Assembly: GCA_903937035.1 (NCBI GenBank)
Contig: CAIZXS010000003.1
Coordinates: forward strand, 1-51,160
DNA length: 51,160 nt
Direction: 5' to 3'
Origin: an uncultured bacterium
Lineage (GTDB): Bacteria; Patescibacteriota; Minisyncoccia; Moranbacterales; UBA2206
Both the position numbers and the translations under genes were made by a program. The notes beneath the pieces were generated by a model. That model was not told the origin of the DNA, did no database searches, and saw nothing but the letters and a program-made list of their open reading frames with translations. Below, piece after piece: positions 26,053 to 33,782 of the stretch; positions within the stretch are counted from its first letter, which is position 1, and each line of letters begins with the position of its first letter.

Positions 26053-27768
26053 CTAATCTACTGTTTCTGTAAATCTCATCCAATTCGCACCATCATACAT
26101 CCGCAAGCCAGGAGTGCTGTCTGTTTGATACACCATCGTACCAGCTACTGGGGATACTATCGCATCGCGTTGGACCTTTGTCATTCGCGGAATCACAACA
26201 CCTTTTGTGGTTGAGGTAATATCTAGGGCGCCACCTGGGCTCGTCGTTCCGATGCCGACATTGCCACTAGGAGTCACTGCCAGCTTCGCATTTCCGTCTG
26301 CTGAGTCCGTACCGATTTGCAAATTATCATCAGCTCCTTTGTTATAAATTACCCATTTCGAAGCACCTGCTTCTCTGAAATGTAACGCAGAATACATACC
26401 GTCAGCAGCATCTACAGTAAAATTTGCATCATCAGCACTCGACTTTACGGAAGCAATCATGTGACCAGCACCCAAGACGCTAAACGCAGAATCAGCACCA
26501 TTATATTGAACTGGGGTTGTTGTTCCGATCATTACGTTGCCTGAAGCCGCAACATTACCATCACTCATTCCAGGATCAACAGCATAATATGTAGATCCAA
26601 AAGTTGCACCACCCGAAACAGAAAGCCGACTTGATGCGACAGGTCCGCCAATAATACCGCCAACACCAAGATTCCCCATTGACGCAATCCAAGCTCCACT
26701 CGTACCTCCACCTATTTCATATATGGGAAGCGTTCTGAGCCCATTCAGGTAATAACCAGCGCCAGAGCCGGAAGTAGTATCAACATTCATTGACCCAAGC
26801 ACCTCCAAGGGATATGTTGTTGATGCAAGCTTCCCAATTCCAACCTTTCCCGCCTCATAACTAATACTTGATAGGGTACCATCAACCCATTGAGATGTGC
26901 CTGAAGACGTAGCATCAGTGTTGCAAACCAATCCATCTGCCGTAGTAAATTTGCAAAACTTATCATCCGCCATAGTGCCCTGCTTCACCGAAAACACTGT
27001 TCCAGTCAACTGGAGAAGGTTATTCGCAGCTGCAGTATAGGCTGTGCCAGCAGAACCAGATGCTTGCCATGTGCCTACACCAGTAGCATCTGTCGTCAGA
27101 ACGAATCCGCCAGTAGTACTAGTGCCCAGTTTAAACCCAGTTGTCTGAACTGTTCCGGTGGTTGTAACGTTCTGACTTCCAAAATCAGGAGAAATCTTTG
27201 TACCAGCAATTGCTGCGCTGCTGCTGACATCCGCATTGACAATCGTGAGATCGGTAATATTAGTTGAAGATATGCTTGTTCCTAAATTCAATTTTGAATA
27301 AGCGATAGCTGCGCTGCTGCTGACATCCGCATCCACTATTGTTCCATCAATAATTTCGTTTGAATCAATTGAAGCACCAAAAATACTATCGCCACCAGCA
27401 CTATCCACCGCGCAAGCCCATTTTGTGCCATTGAATTTTAAAATTTGACCATTAGAGCAGCCATTAGAATTCAATTTTTCTGCTGTTACGGCCCCATTTT
27501 TGATTTTGCTTGTGGAAATAGATTTGCTACTAAGACTGCTTTCGGAGATGATATTTTTCCATTCTCCATTCCCACTTTCAAGTCGTTCACGAATAAGCTC
27601 GGTAGTAAATTTATTAATTAGTCTTTTTTTATCGTAGGAAAAATAGGTTTTCCAGGTAGTTTTTTTTACCTTAGTACTAGTCGTAGCTGCAGACACATCC
27701 ATACCAAGTGCGGTAAGAAAAAATAATGCAAGCAATGCAACTGCGAGAATTCTCTTTTTTTTGTTCAT
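26053..27768 (-). CDS. Secreted tail-fibre-like surface protein
   Basis: 571 residues. Signal peptide 1-27 (LALLALFFLTALGMDVSAA) and a coiled N-terminal segment are followed by repeated units IIDGTIVDADVSSSAAIA and LTIVNADVSSSAAIAGTKI (about 140-195). Then come Gly/Ser/Thr-rich beta-structured repeats with NVMIGTTTP and GNVGIGTTSP near the C-terminus, and a closing RMYDGANWMRF. This composition is typical of phage tail fibres and large surface proteins of Patescibacteria, suggesting an extended trimeric fibre on the cell surface. No phage genes are near. Binding partner unknown. Promoter TTGCAA-16-TATAAT lies at 27842-27869. Confidence 0.7.
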   Translation of the reverse strand: MNKKKRILAVALLALFFLTALGMDVSAATTSTKVKKTTWKTYFSYDKKRLINKFTTELIRERLESGNGEWKNIISESSLSSKSISTSKIKNGAVTAEKLNSNGCSNGQILKFNGTKWACAVDSAGGDSIFGASIDSNEIIDGTIVDADVSSSAAIAYSKLNLGTSISSTNITDLTIVNADVSSSAAIAGTKISPDFGSQNVTTTGTVQTTGFKLGTSTTGGFVLTTDATGVGTWQASGSAGTAYTAAANNLLQLTGTVFSVKQGTMADDKFCKFTTADGLVCNTDATSSGTSQWVDGTLSSISYEAGKVGIGKLASTTYPLEVLGSMNVDTTSGSGAGYYLNGLRTLPIYEIGGGTSGAWIASMGNLGVGGIIGGPVASSRLSVSGGATFGSTYYAVDPGMSDGNVAASGNVMIGTTTPVQYNGADSAFSVLGAGHMIASVKSSADDANFTVDAADGMYSALHFREAGASKWVIYNKGADDNLQIGTDSADGNAKLAVTPSGNVGIGTTSPGGALDITSTTKGVVIPRMTKVQRDAIVSPVAGTMVYQTDSTPGLRMYDGANWMRFTETVD

Positions 27769-27841
27769 TTTTTTTATGCATCAAATCATCACCAAGGATA
27801 ATTCAATAATATGCAATTTTAATTTATTATTCTTTAAACTT

Positions 27842-27869
27842 ATTATACTACAAAACTAAAAAATTGCAA
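27842..27869 (-). promoter_or_regulatory. Promoter of the surface-protein gene
   Basis: TTGCAA-16 nt-TATAAT on the minus strand, about 70 nt before the ATG. Confidence 0.6.
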
Positions 27870-27936
27870 CAACGTAAAAATAAAAAAACTGTGAATAACT
27901 TTCTCAAAAGCAATATACAAACAAAAAAGCCCGCTC

Positions 27937-28608
27937 TTAAAACATAAACGATTTTATTATATTTTCCATAATACTCGCCGCCTTTTCATCACCATTAATA
28001 AAAGCGGTCGTGAAAACATAAAATAACTTATCTTTTTTAAATATCACAGTGATCTTCAAATCATTCTCAGTCAATCCGACAGAGATAAATTGAGAACCGA
28101 CTAAACTTTTCTCTGTCTTAAAATCAACTTTGGTCGAGTTTTCAAATACGCCAATTTTCTTTGCGAAATCATCACCAATCTCATCGCCACCTTGATAGAC
28201 CACAAGCCCCAAAAGACGGAAATCATCAGGTTTATCCTCTGGCCCATAATCATCAATATTGGCATAATTTGACCAAAAAACCTGCCCACCAAGCGGATAC
28301 TCAATCCCACTTTCCGCATCTGGCGCCACAAGGTCACTTTCTGCGTCATCAGCAACAACATGCCAATCATTTGGATATTTTGTCGCATATCCATATTTCT
28401 TGTTTACATACTCTGGGAAAACAATCTTTTTCTCCTCGATTACATTCGCACTCGTATCGCTTTTTTTCTGAACATAGCTAAACTTACTCCTTTTCATTGA
28501 TGAAATATAGTAGACCACGCCACCAATCACCAAAACAACAAACCACGCCACCAGAAAAAATACCACGACCTTTTTTTTATTCACCCCGATTGATTTCATC
28601 ATATACAT
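27937..28608 (-). CDS. PsbP-like membrane-anchored protein
   Basis: 223 residues. A TM segment at about 13-33 (VVVFFLVAWFVVLVIGGVVYY) is followed by a Lys/Ser linker and an extracytoplasmic domain starting YVNKKYGYATKYPNDWHVV, the characteristic opening of PsbP-like domains. Those domains occur in many secreted bacterial proteins with no enzymatic role. The start could be any of three Met codons (1, 3 or 4). It follows the unknown membrane gene by 34 bp, so the two form a unit. Function unknown. Confidence 0.6.
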   Translation of the reverse strand: MYMMKSIGVNKKKVVVFFLVAWFVVLVIGGVVYYISSMKRSKFSYVQKKSDTSANVIEEKKIVFPEYVNKKYGYATKYPNDWHVVADDAESDLVAPDAESGIEYPLGGQVFWSNYANIDDYGPEDKPDDFRLLGLVVYQGGDEIGDDFAKKIGVFENSTKVDFKTEKSLVGSQFISVGLTENDLKITVIFKKDKLFYVFTTAFINGDEKAASIMENIIKSFMF

Positions 28609-28642
28609 ATATGCATTGCTTAATCACAGATCAACTAAAACC

Positions 28643-29644
28643 TCATTCAATCACTTCCATTTCCACTGGAACCATTTTTATTTTCACCACATTCGTAGAA
28701 GTTAAAATCCAAAAAATCAAACTGCTAATTTGCGCCAAGATTCTTATTATAAATGCGCCAAGCGAAAGGACTGTGAGAAATAGGATAAACGCCATGCCAA
28801 TGGGAACTGCCGGAAATTTTTCGTTGGCATAATCAGTCACAACCAAACTTTGGATTTTCTGATTCATAATCTCCGTCATAACCTCAGAAACCTTCTCCGA
28901 TCCAGTCAGTTTTCGATTAGCCATTTTCCCTAATTGTTCCCGTCCGGCTTCCAGCACTTTCTGGTCTCGCAGCTGTTCAATTTTTTGCATATTTGCGGGA
29001 GAGATGACTTGGCTGCCCTGTGCCAAATCAATCAAATCTGATTCCCCACTGCCCACCTGACTTTCCCGATAGTTATCTAAAATCATTTGATCGACTGTGA
29101 GATTTTTGTCCTCCAATTTTTGCAAAGCAGGGTTGAGTTTATAAAGAACTTCCTTTGCCCATTTATTCTCCAAAATCACACTAGCATCAAAAACTGGCAA
29201 CTTCAGAAGTCCCATTGATGCCGCTTGAAAATAGTATTGACTAGAAATAACAATCGCTAGAGCCAACACAAAATAAGTTTTTCCCATTCGTAAAGTCTTT
29301 GGCAAACACACTTTCACATTCAAACCCAAGTCGGTTTTAATTTGTTGATAAGACATGTACATGATTATTGATGCAAAAAGCACGACCACGAAATGCCAAA
29401 AAGTATGCACAAAGATAAAACTCAAAAACATTCCGAGCACAATGGAAAGAATGGACCAAACTTTTCTCGGAACTAGCACGAATTCTAAGGAATAGACAAT
29501 ATAAAACAAAGAAAACCAAATCATCGGCACTAGCCATACGCTAGAATCAGGAACGGTAACAGCATTATTGAGCGAAAGCCAAGAAAAAAAAGCCGCGATC
29601 AGTGAAAAAAAGAAAAGCGCAAACTTGAGAATATTTTTTTGCAT
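28643..29644 (-). CDS. Unknown polytopic membrane protein
   Basis: 333 residues with about five N-terminal TM helices (to about residue 140), a soluble charged domain of some 130 residues rich in Gln/Leu (VSPANMQKIEQLRDQKVLEAG region), and two C-terminal TM helices. I do not recognise the family. It is upstream of the PsbP-like gene on the same strand and is probably co-transcribed with it. It ends the minus-strand block; the next genes are on the plus strand. Confidence 0.5.
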   Translation of the reverse strand: MQKNILKFALFFFSLIAAFFSWLSLNNAVTVPDSSVWLVPMIWFSLFYIVYSLEFVLVPRKVWSILSIVLGMFLSFIFVHTFWHFVVVLFASIIMYMSYQQIKTDLGLNVKVCLPKTLRMGKTYFVLALAIVISSQYYFQAASMGLLKLPVFDASVILENKWAKEVLYKLNPALQKLEDKNLTVDQMILDNYRESQVGSGESDLIDLAQGSQVISPANMQKIEQLRDQKVLEAGREQLGKMANRKLTGSEKVSEVMTEIMNQKIQSLVVTDYANEKFPAVPIGMAFILFLTVLSLGAFIIRILAQISSLIFWILTSTNVVKIKMVPVEMEVIE

Positions 29645-29704
29645 TTTTGATTCTTGAATATTATAAGCCTATTTTATCAGATTTTTCACAGATTCACAAA
29701 GACC

Positions 29705-29733
29705 TTGCCAGAGAAAGCCGTTCGTGCTAAAAA
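29705..29733 (+). promoter_or_regulatory. Promoter of gene 29795-30094
   Basis: TTGCCA-17 nt-TAAAAA with TGC directly before the -10. A sequence very like the following 30 nt recurs before 30694 (both contain TAAAAAATGAACC). Confidence 0.55.
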
Positions 29734-29779
29734 TAGTGCATATAAAAAATGAACCGATTTTTTATTAACACGCAGACAC

Positions 29780-29786
29780 AAGGAGG
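29780..29786 (+). promoter_or_regulatory. Shine-Dalgarno deciding a TTG start
   Basis: AAGGAGG, 8 nt before TTG at 29795. No ATG or GTG lies in register with it, so TTG is the likely start. Confidence 0.8.
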
Positions 29787-29794
29787 GCATACCA

Positions 29795-30094
29795 TTGTCA
29801 GAACCGAAAAAGAAAAATACAAAAGCCTGGACTGAGTGGTCATTGAGACATAATTATTATTACAATGTCACGCTACTTGCCAGTTCCATTGCAAGAGGTT
29901 TGGACCTTGTAGTCCTCAGGCAATATCTGGACTGCTTGGAAAAAGGTGAGTCAGGAGAAGAACCGTCAGCATTACTGATGGAAAAACATCATTTCAATAC
30001 GATGTCCATCTGGGCAGCTTTCAAAAACAAATTGGGCCTGAATGATCTGCGAAAATATCTCGACTATATGGAAGAGGAGATGCGCAGCAGATAG
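29795..30094 (+). CDS. Small soluble protein with two LRxYLD repeats, TTG start
   Basis: 99 residues, unrecognised. It is helical and charged. Two similar segments, LVVLRQYLDCLEKG (about 38-51) and LNDLRKYLDYMEEE (about 82-95), suggest an internal duplication of a short helical repeat. There is no signal peptide. The start is a TTG supported by a perfect Shine-Dalgarno. It is a single-gene unit with its own promoter and the terminator at 30119-30153. It opens the 30-35 kb island whose signals differ from the core genes. Function unknown. Confidence 0.65.
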   Translation: MSEPKKKNTKAWTEWSLRHNYYYNVTLLASSIARGLDLVVLRQYLDCLEKGESGEEPSALLMEKHHFNTMSIWAAFKNKLGLNDLRKYLDYMEEEMRSR

Positions 30095-30118
30095 ATTACA
30101 AAGCAAGATAAAGCACCC

Positions 30119-30153
30119 AACCGGGAAAGCAGCCAACTGCCTTCCCGGTTTTT
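30119..30153 (+). terminator. Terminator of gene 29795-30094
   Basis: AACCGGGAA...TTCCCGGTT stem with an inner GCAG/CTGC pairing, followed by TTT. Confidence 0.8.
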
Positions 30154-30198
30154 ACATTTCGGTTACTATTGCTTCCAAAAATCCAGCATTTTTCCGAC

Positions 30199-30227
30199 TT
30201 GACAAAAGCCAGAATAAAGCGTATAAT
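30199..30227 (+). promoter_or_regulatory. Consensus sigma70 promoter of the lipoprotein gene
   Basis: TTGACA-17 nt-TATAAT, a perfect consensus, about 60 nt before the start codon. The leader contains a CCCCAAAAATGGGG hairpin (30265-30278) just before the Shine-Dalgarno AGGAGG at 30282-30287. Confidence 0.85.
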
Positions 30228-30291
30228 ATAAGGTCGATGTAATATTAACAATTCAAAAAAGTATCCCCAAAAATGGGGAATAGGAGGTAGT

Positions 30292-30492
30292 ATGGACAAA
30301 AAAGGGCGCACCGCTCTTCTGGCAATGATTCTGCTCGCAACCCTGTTTATAAGCGGTTGTCTACCGATGTACATCTATCCACCCATTGAGCTCTATTGGG
30401 TGCCGCCAACACCGACTTGCTATGAATATGGCAAGTGGTACCACAACAAGTGGTACCCGTATGAGCAACCGGTGCCAATCAATTGTCAATAA
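30292..30492 (+). CDS. Small lipoprotein
   Basis: 66 residues. The signal peptide MDKKGRTALLAMILLATLF ends in the lipobox ISGC (Cys24), so the mature 43-residue chain should be lipid-anchored. It is rich in Pro, Tyr and Trp (PPIELYWVPPTP, GKWYHNKWYPYEQP) with one further Cys pair. Strong promoter, AGGAGG 4 nt before the ATG and a good terminator make a well-expressed stand-alone unit. I do not recognise a family; composition suggests a small envelope or surface peptide. Confidence 0.75.
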   Translation: MDKKGRTALLAMILLATLFISGCLPMYIYPPIELYWVPPTPTCYEYGKWYHNKWYPYEQPVPINCQ

Positions 30493-30500
30493 CCCATCAC

Positions 30501-30545
30501 CCACGGTGAACTCGAAAATCAATTCGAGTTCCCGTGGTTTTTTTT
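30501..30545 (+). terminator. Terminator of the lipoprotein gene
   Basis: CCACGG-x-GAACTCGAA / TTCGAGTTC-CCGTGG followed by T8. The stem shares GAACTCGAA...TTCGNGTTC with the terminator at 31027, suggesting a duplicated unit. Confidence 0.9.
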
Positions 30546-30605
30546 ATTGAAAAACCCTCTCAATCCCCCACTCTAACATAGCAAGGATAAGCATAGCTTA
30601 AACAC

Positions 30606-30634
30606 TTGCTAAAAATAGCTGCTTATGCTAATAC
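30606..30634 (+). promoter_or_regulatory. Promoter of gene 30694-31017
   Basis: TTGCTA-17 nt-TAATAC with extended TGC. The Shine-Dalgarno AGGAGG at 30684-30689 is followed by TAGT and the ATG, the same GGAGGTAGTATG seen at 30283-30294. Confidence 0.65.
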
Positions 30635-30693
30635 TAATGCAAGTAAAAAATGAACCTATTTTTTAACGACCCTTAACATCACGAGGAGGTAGT

Positions 30694-31017
30694 ATGAGAA
30701 AAAGCATCGTCATTATGATTATTCTGGCGATAACATTTACATTTGGGATGGCTCCGCCGGCCAATGCTGGTGGTGGGAATATTTTAACCGGAATCGCCAT
30801 CGGAGTAGGAGCGACTATCCTCTATGGCGCAATTGTCCCGCGACAATGCTACTCACGACCAGTCTATGGATATCCGCCACCGGTAGCATACTATCCACAG
30901 CCAGTAGCATATTCATCCCCACGATATTATCAGACAGAAGGTTACCGCGAGTATCGAAGGGAATCTCGCCACCATCGGCATCATTGCCACGAACATAGAA
31001 GATGCTGTTGCCGATAA
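30694..31017 (+). CDS. Secreted Tyr/Pro/His/Arg-rich protein
   Basis: 107 residues. Signal peptide 1-25 (MRKSIVIMIILAITFTFGMA, then PPANA). After a Gly-rich hydrophobic stretch (GNILTGIAIGVGATILYGAI) comes a Tyr/Pro-rich segment (VYGYPPPVAYYPQPVAYSS) and a basic, His/Cys-rich tail (RHHRHHCHEHRRCCCR) that could bind metal. Unrecognised family; the hydrophobic stretch recalls glycine-zipper secreted proteins. A single-gene unit with its own promoter and terminator, and it shares start-site sequence with the lipoprotein gene upstream. Confidence 0.7.
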   Translation: MRKSIVIMIILAITFTFGMAPPANAGGGNILTGIAIGVGATILYGAIVPRQCYSRPVYGYPPPVAYYPQPVAYSSPRYYQTEGYREYRRESRHHRHHCHEHRRCCCR

Positions 31018-31026
31018 CATGCACAT

Positions 31027-31070
31027 CCACTGTGAACTCGAAAAACAATTCGGGTTCACGGTGGTTTTTT
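31027..31070 (+). terminator. Terminator of gene 30694-31017
   Basis: CCAC-TGTGAACTCGAA / TTCGGGTTCACGGTGG followed by T7. Confidence 0.85.
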
Positions 31071-31084
31071 TATTGGAAAATAAA

Positions 31085-31115
31085 ATGACCCAGAACGCTT
31101 TGCGCTCTGGGTCAT
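31085..31115 (-). terminator. Terminator of gene 31156-32268
   Basis: ATGACCCAGA...TCTGGGTCAT stem read on the minus strand, followed by TTTATTTT. Convergent with the preceding plus-strand terminator. Confidence 0.8.
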
Positions 31116-31155
31116 CCGTCAAAACATTAACCTCCATTAATGTTTTGGAAAAAAA

Positions 31156-32268
31156 TTATTTCACTTTTGCATAGTAGTAATTACCACGGCCTTGTCCATC
31201 ATCCCCATAGACAATCATGCCATCTCCCACAAAAAAACACATGGAAGCGTAAAAGGGCATTTCGACGATGAAATTCACAACTTCGAATTCCAAGCTGAGA
31301 AAGAAAAAATCGGGACCAACAGCACCAGCAAGCCAGCCATTAGGAAATATGCCGACAGCTTCTCTGCCCTCGATATATCCTGGCCCTCTCGTGCAAACAG
31401 CAAAAGTTTGAAGCTTACGAGATGCCAAGTCATAGATGAATGGCAGGCCATCATGCTGACCAAAGAGATTATTCCCGATCATATTGCCAAATTCAACCAC
31501 AGGCAGACTGTGACCATCCCAGCCGAAGATATATCCCTCGATTTGAGAAGGCTTCTCCAGTTCCATTTCAAAAATCACCAGAAACTTAAGGTATGAAGTG
31601 CCCATCTGAAAAGAAGTCGGGACAACGGCATAAATGATCCCTGCCTGCTGATCGACGTGGAGTCCACTGCCGTAGTTGACTCGGTAGGAGGAAGTTAATC
31701 CATTCACGATAACTGTCTCAGATTTAACTCCTTGCGGAGAAATAATCCACAGCTTTAATTGTCCAGAAACACTTCCCAGGACATAGACCAATCCTTCTGC
31801 GTCACTATCAGCGGCAAGGAGCCTGAGCTGGTTATCGCAAATGGGAACGTTCACCCTATTCGTATTGTTTTCCGGAGTGAACATAATTGAGATCATTGGA
31901 CAAGCCGCCGAATCTTCAATCCAATTGCCGACCAATGCCCCGGACGGAGTCATGAATTTTGGAGAAAAATAATCCCCCATATATTCACACGAAGCAAGCA
32001 GTTTTTTTCCTTCCTTTTCGCTCCACAGGAACAGTTGAGTCTCAAAACTCCAGTCATAGCTGACCTCAACCCACGCAATCCGACCAGCATTGCTGCTTCC
32101 ATTGGCCATTGTAGCTGAGGCATCCTCACTACGCACACCGGAAATACCTGTAATTGCAAACAAGTCCAATCCAGAATACGTCTGGCAACTTTCGTCGCCA
32201 AAAACTATTCCGGAAAATACCATCGCCATCGCCAAAAAGAATCCCAAGATCAATCCACTTTTTTTCAT
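31156..32268 (-). CDS. Secreted protein, paralogue 1 (unknown family)
   Basis: 370 residues with an N-terminal signal peptide (MKKSGLILGFFLAMAMVFSG). The mature part looks like all-beta repeats with recurring aromatic strands, perhaps a propeller: IFEMELEKPSQIEGYIFGWD and LFGQHDGLPFIYDLASRKLQ. It aligns along its length with the neighbouring 354-residue protein, for example FxxxxGxNLxGQxDGxxFIYDL and AxGIxxxxWLxGxxG. Both have a signal peptide, own promoter and terminator. I cannot name a function; a secreted substrate-binding or sensor protein is possible. Leader GGGGGGTGA is the Shine-Dalgarno. Confidence 0.7.
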   Translation of the reverse strand: MKKSGLILGFFLAMAMVFSGIVFGDESCQTYSGLDLFAITGISGVRSEDASATMANGSSNAGRIAWVEVSYDWSFETQLFLWSEKEGKKLLASCEYMGDYFSPKFMTPSGALVGNWIEDSAACPMISIMFTPENNTNRVNVPICDNQLRLLAADSDAEGLVYVLGSVSGQLKLWIISPQGVKSETVIVNGLTSSYRVNYGSGLHVDQQAGIIYAVVPTSFQMGTSYLKFLVIFEMELEKPSQIEGYIFGWDGHSLPVVEFGNMIGNNLFGQHDGLPFIYDLASRKLQTFAVCTRGPGYIEGREAVGIFPNGWLAGAVGPDFFFLSLEFEVVNFIVEMPFYASMCFFVGDGMIVYGDDGQGRGNYYYAKVK

Positions 32269-32347
32269 AAGTCACCCCCCACATTCCCTATTACATTCAG
32301 TTTTTAAGACTACTATTGAACTTTAGCTCCAAGCTAAAGAACATGTA

Positions 32348-32376
32348 AATTTAGCACGTTTCTTAGTTTTCGTCAA
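32348..32376 (-). promoter_or_regulatory. Promoter of paralogue 1
   Basis: TTGACG-17 nt-TAAATT with TGC before the -10. The first 11 nt of the spacer (AAAACTAGAAA or AAAACTAAGAA) and the whole early leader (CTTTAGCTTGGAGCTA) are shared with the promoter at 33622-33650. Confidence 0.8.
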
Positions 32377-32388
32377 CAAAAACAAAAA

Positions 32389-32421
32389 CGACCTGATGTG
32401 TGATAATAACACATCAGGTCG
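32389..32421 (-). terminator. Terminator of paralogue 2
   Basis: Perfect 13-bp stem CGACCTGATGTGT / ACACATCAGGTCG, then TTTTTGTTTTTG on the minus strand. The T-tail runs into the -35 of the paralogue 1 promoter. Confidence 0.9.
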
Positions 32422-32483
32422 CTCTTCAGAACACTATCCTCCTTAATAGCGACTGACATCTTAATTGGTAATGAATTTGCCGG

Positions 32484-33548
32484 TTAATGTCTGACGGTGC
32501 TTTTGAGGGTGAGGACGTAAAACTCACTGTCTCCAGCTTGAACAACGATTTTGCCACCTTTGACCGTCATAATAGTCATGTAGTCAAAGGGGAAATCAAC
32601 CACGAGTTTTGCATCAGCTTCCGTGTGCTGAAAAAACAGCGAAGCCGATCCGAGCTCGCCAGTCAGCCAGCTTTCGGAATAAATTCCCTTAGCTTGGACG
32701 TACGAGTCCGAATCCTGGCCAACGAAATAAACCTGCAAATCGCCAGTGTTCAGGTCGTAGATAAATGCCTGGCCGTCATACTGACCAACCAGATTCGTTC
32801 CATCGACACCACCAAAGTTTACAGTGGCCAGGTACTGAGCTTCCTCATCCCAGCCAAAGATATAGTTGTTGTTGACTGCAAGGCTTGTCAGGTCCATCTC
32901 GAAGATCGAGAGGAAACTAAAGTAGGCATCACCAAATGAAAACGAGGTTGGGGCAATCAAGCAGATCACGCCCGTCTCTTCATTGATGGAAATTCCACCT
33001 TCGCCATAATAAGCGTAGTAGGATCTTTCTGCCACAATGACTTCCGGTTCGACGCCAGCGACAGTGGCAACAAACAATACGAGCTCGTCGTTTCTATTGA
33101 CAAGAACGTACACCTTGCCAACCGCGTCACTTTTAGCAGCAATAACCCGACCATACTCTGTGAGTTTTATGGTCTTTTCCTGACCATCACTCACAAACAT
33201 TACTGACGGGAAGGAATCCCATCCCTCCTTCTGATCACCAACGATGGCGCCAGAATTCGTCATGATAAGAGGGTTAAAAAAACTTTCCACGCCGTAATCG
33301 GCGATGGCAACCATCTTCTTTTCTGTCCCAACAAGCAATTGAGCCTTGTCCGGAAACAAGAAGCTTAGCATTGTCATCTTTCCGTCGTCACTAATACCCT
33401 TGGCCAAAGCCATGGGCAGCCCCTTGGGGGCAGTGATCTGTGTGATATCGAAAAACTTTTCCCCTGGTAATCCCTGGCAAAGCGCCACATTTGAAAGACC
33501 GGAAAAAATAACCATAGCCGACAGAACTACTAACAAACTCTTTTTCAT
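32484..33548 (-). CDS. Secreted protein, paralogue 2 (unknown family)
   Basis: 354 residues with a signal peptide (MKKSLLVVLSAMVIFSGLSN, cleavage near ALC-Q). The mature region has repeated strand motifs (YFSFLSIFEMDL, YIFGWDEEAQYLATVNFGG, NLVGQYDGQAFIYDLNTG) and aligns with paralogue 1. It lacks most of the cysteines of paralogue 1, which has several in the mature part. Leader AGGGAAAGGGG provides the Shine-Dalgarno. Upstream it has the same promoter as paralogue 1, so the pair arose by duplication including regulation. Function unknown. Confidence 0.7.
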   Translation of the reverse strand: MKKSLLVVLSAMVIFSGLSNVALCQGLPGEKFFDITQITAPKGLPMALAKGISDDGKMTMLSFLFPDKAQLLVGTEKKMVAIADYGVESFFNPLIMTNSGAIVGDQKEGWDSFPSVMFVSDGQEKTIKLTEYGRVIAAKSDAVGKVYVLVNRNDELVLFVATVAGVEPEVIVAERSYYAYYGEGGISINEETGVICLIAPTSFSFGDAYFSFLSIFEMDLTSLAVNNNYIFGWDEEAQYLATVNFGGVDGTNLVGQYDGQAFIYDLNTGDLQVYFVGQDSDSYVQAKGIYSESWLTGELGSASLFFQHTEADAKLVVDFPFDYMTIMTVKGGKIVVQAGDSEFYVLTLKSTVRH

Positions 33549-33621
33549 AACTATCCCCTTTCCCTAAAACTATTCACTTTTCAAGATTACTGAACTCTAG
33601 CTCCAAGCTAAAGAACTAATA

Positions 33622-33650
33622 AATTTAGCATACTTTCTAGTTTTTGTCAA
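33622..33650 (-). promoter_or_regulatory. Promoter of paralogue 2
   Basis: TTGACA-17 nt-TAAATT with TGC before the -10, nearly identical to the paralogue 1 promoter at 32348-32376. Confidence 0.85.
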
Positions 33651-33708
33651 TACACACAGGGAATATCCCCCTAATCAAAGCCTTTTTTCGGTCAAAAACC
33701 TGAATCTC

Positions 33709-33737
33709 TGGACAAACTGGCGATAATGTCTTATGCT
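33709..33737 (+). promoter_or_regulatory. Promoter of the PHP gene
   Basis: TGGACA-17 nt-TATGCT. It overlaps an upstream in-frame ATG at 33726, which therefore cannot be the start. Confidence 0.55.
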
Positions 33738-33782
33738 GGGATATCGTACATTAACATAAGCCAAGAAAGGATATACCTATTC

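Noticed and set aside
26053-27768. Prophage remnant
   Set aside because: Tail-fibre-like repeats only; no capsid, portal, terminase or integrase genes anywhere in the window.
33726-33782. Longer start for the PHP protein
   Set aside because: It overlaps the promoter -10; the family motif begins right after the ATG at 33783.
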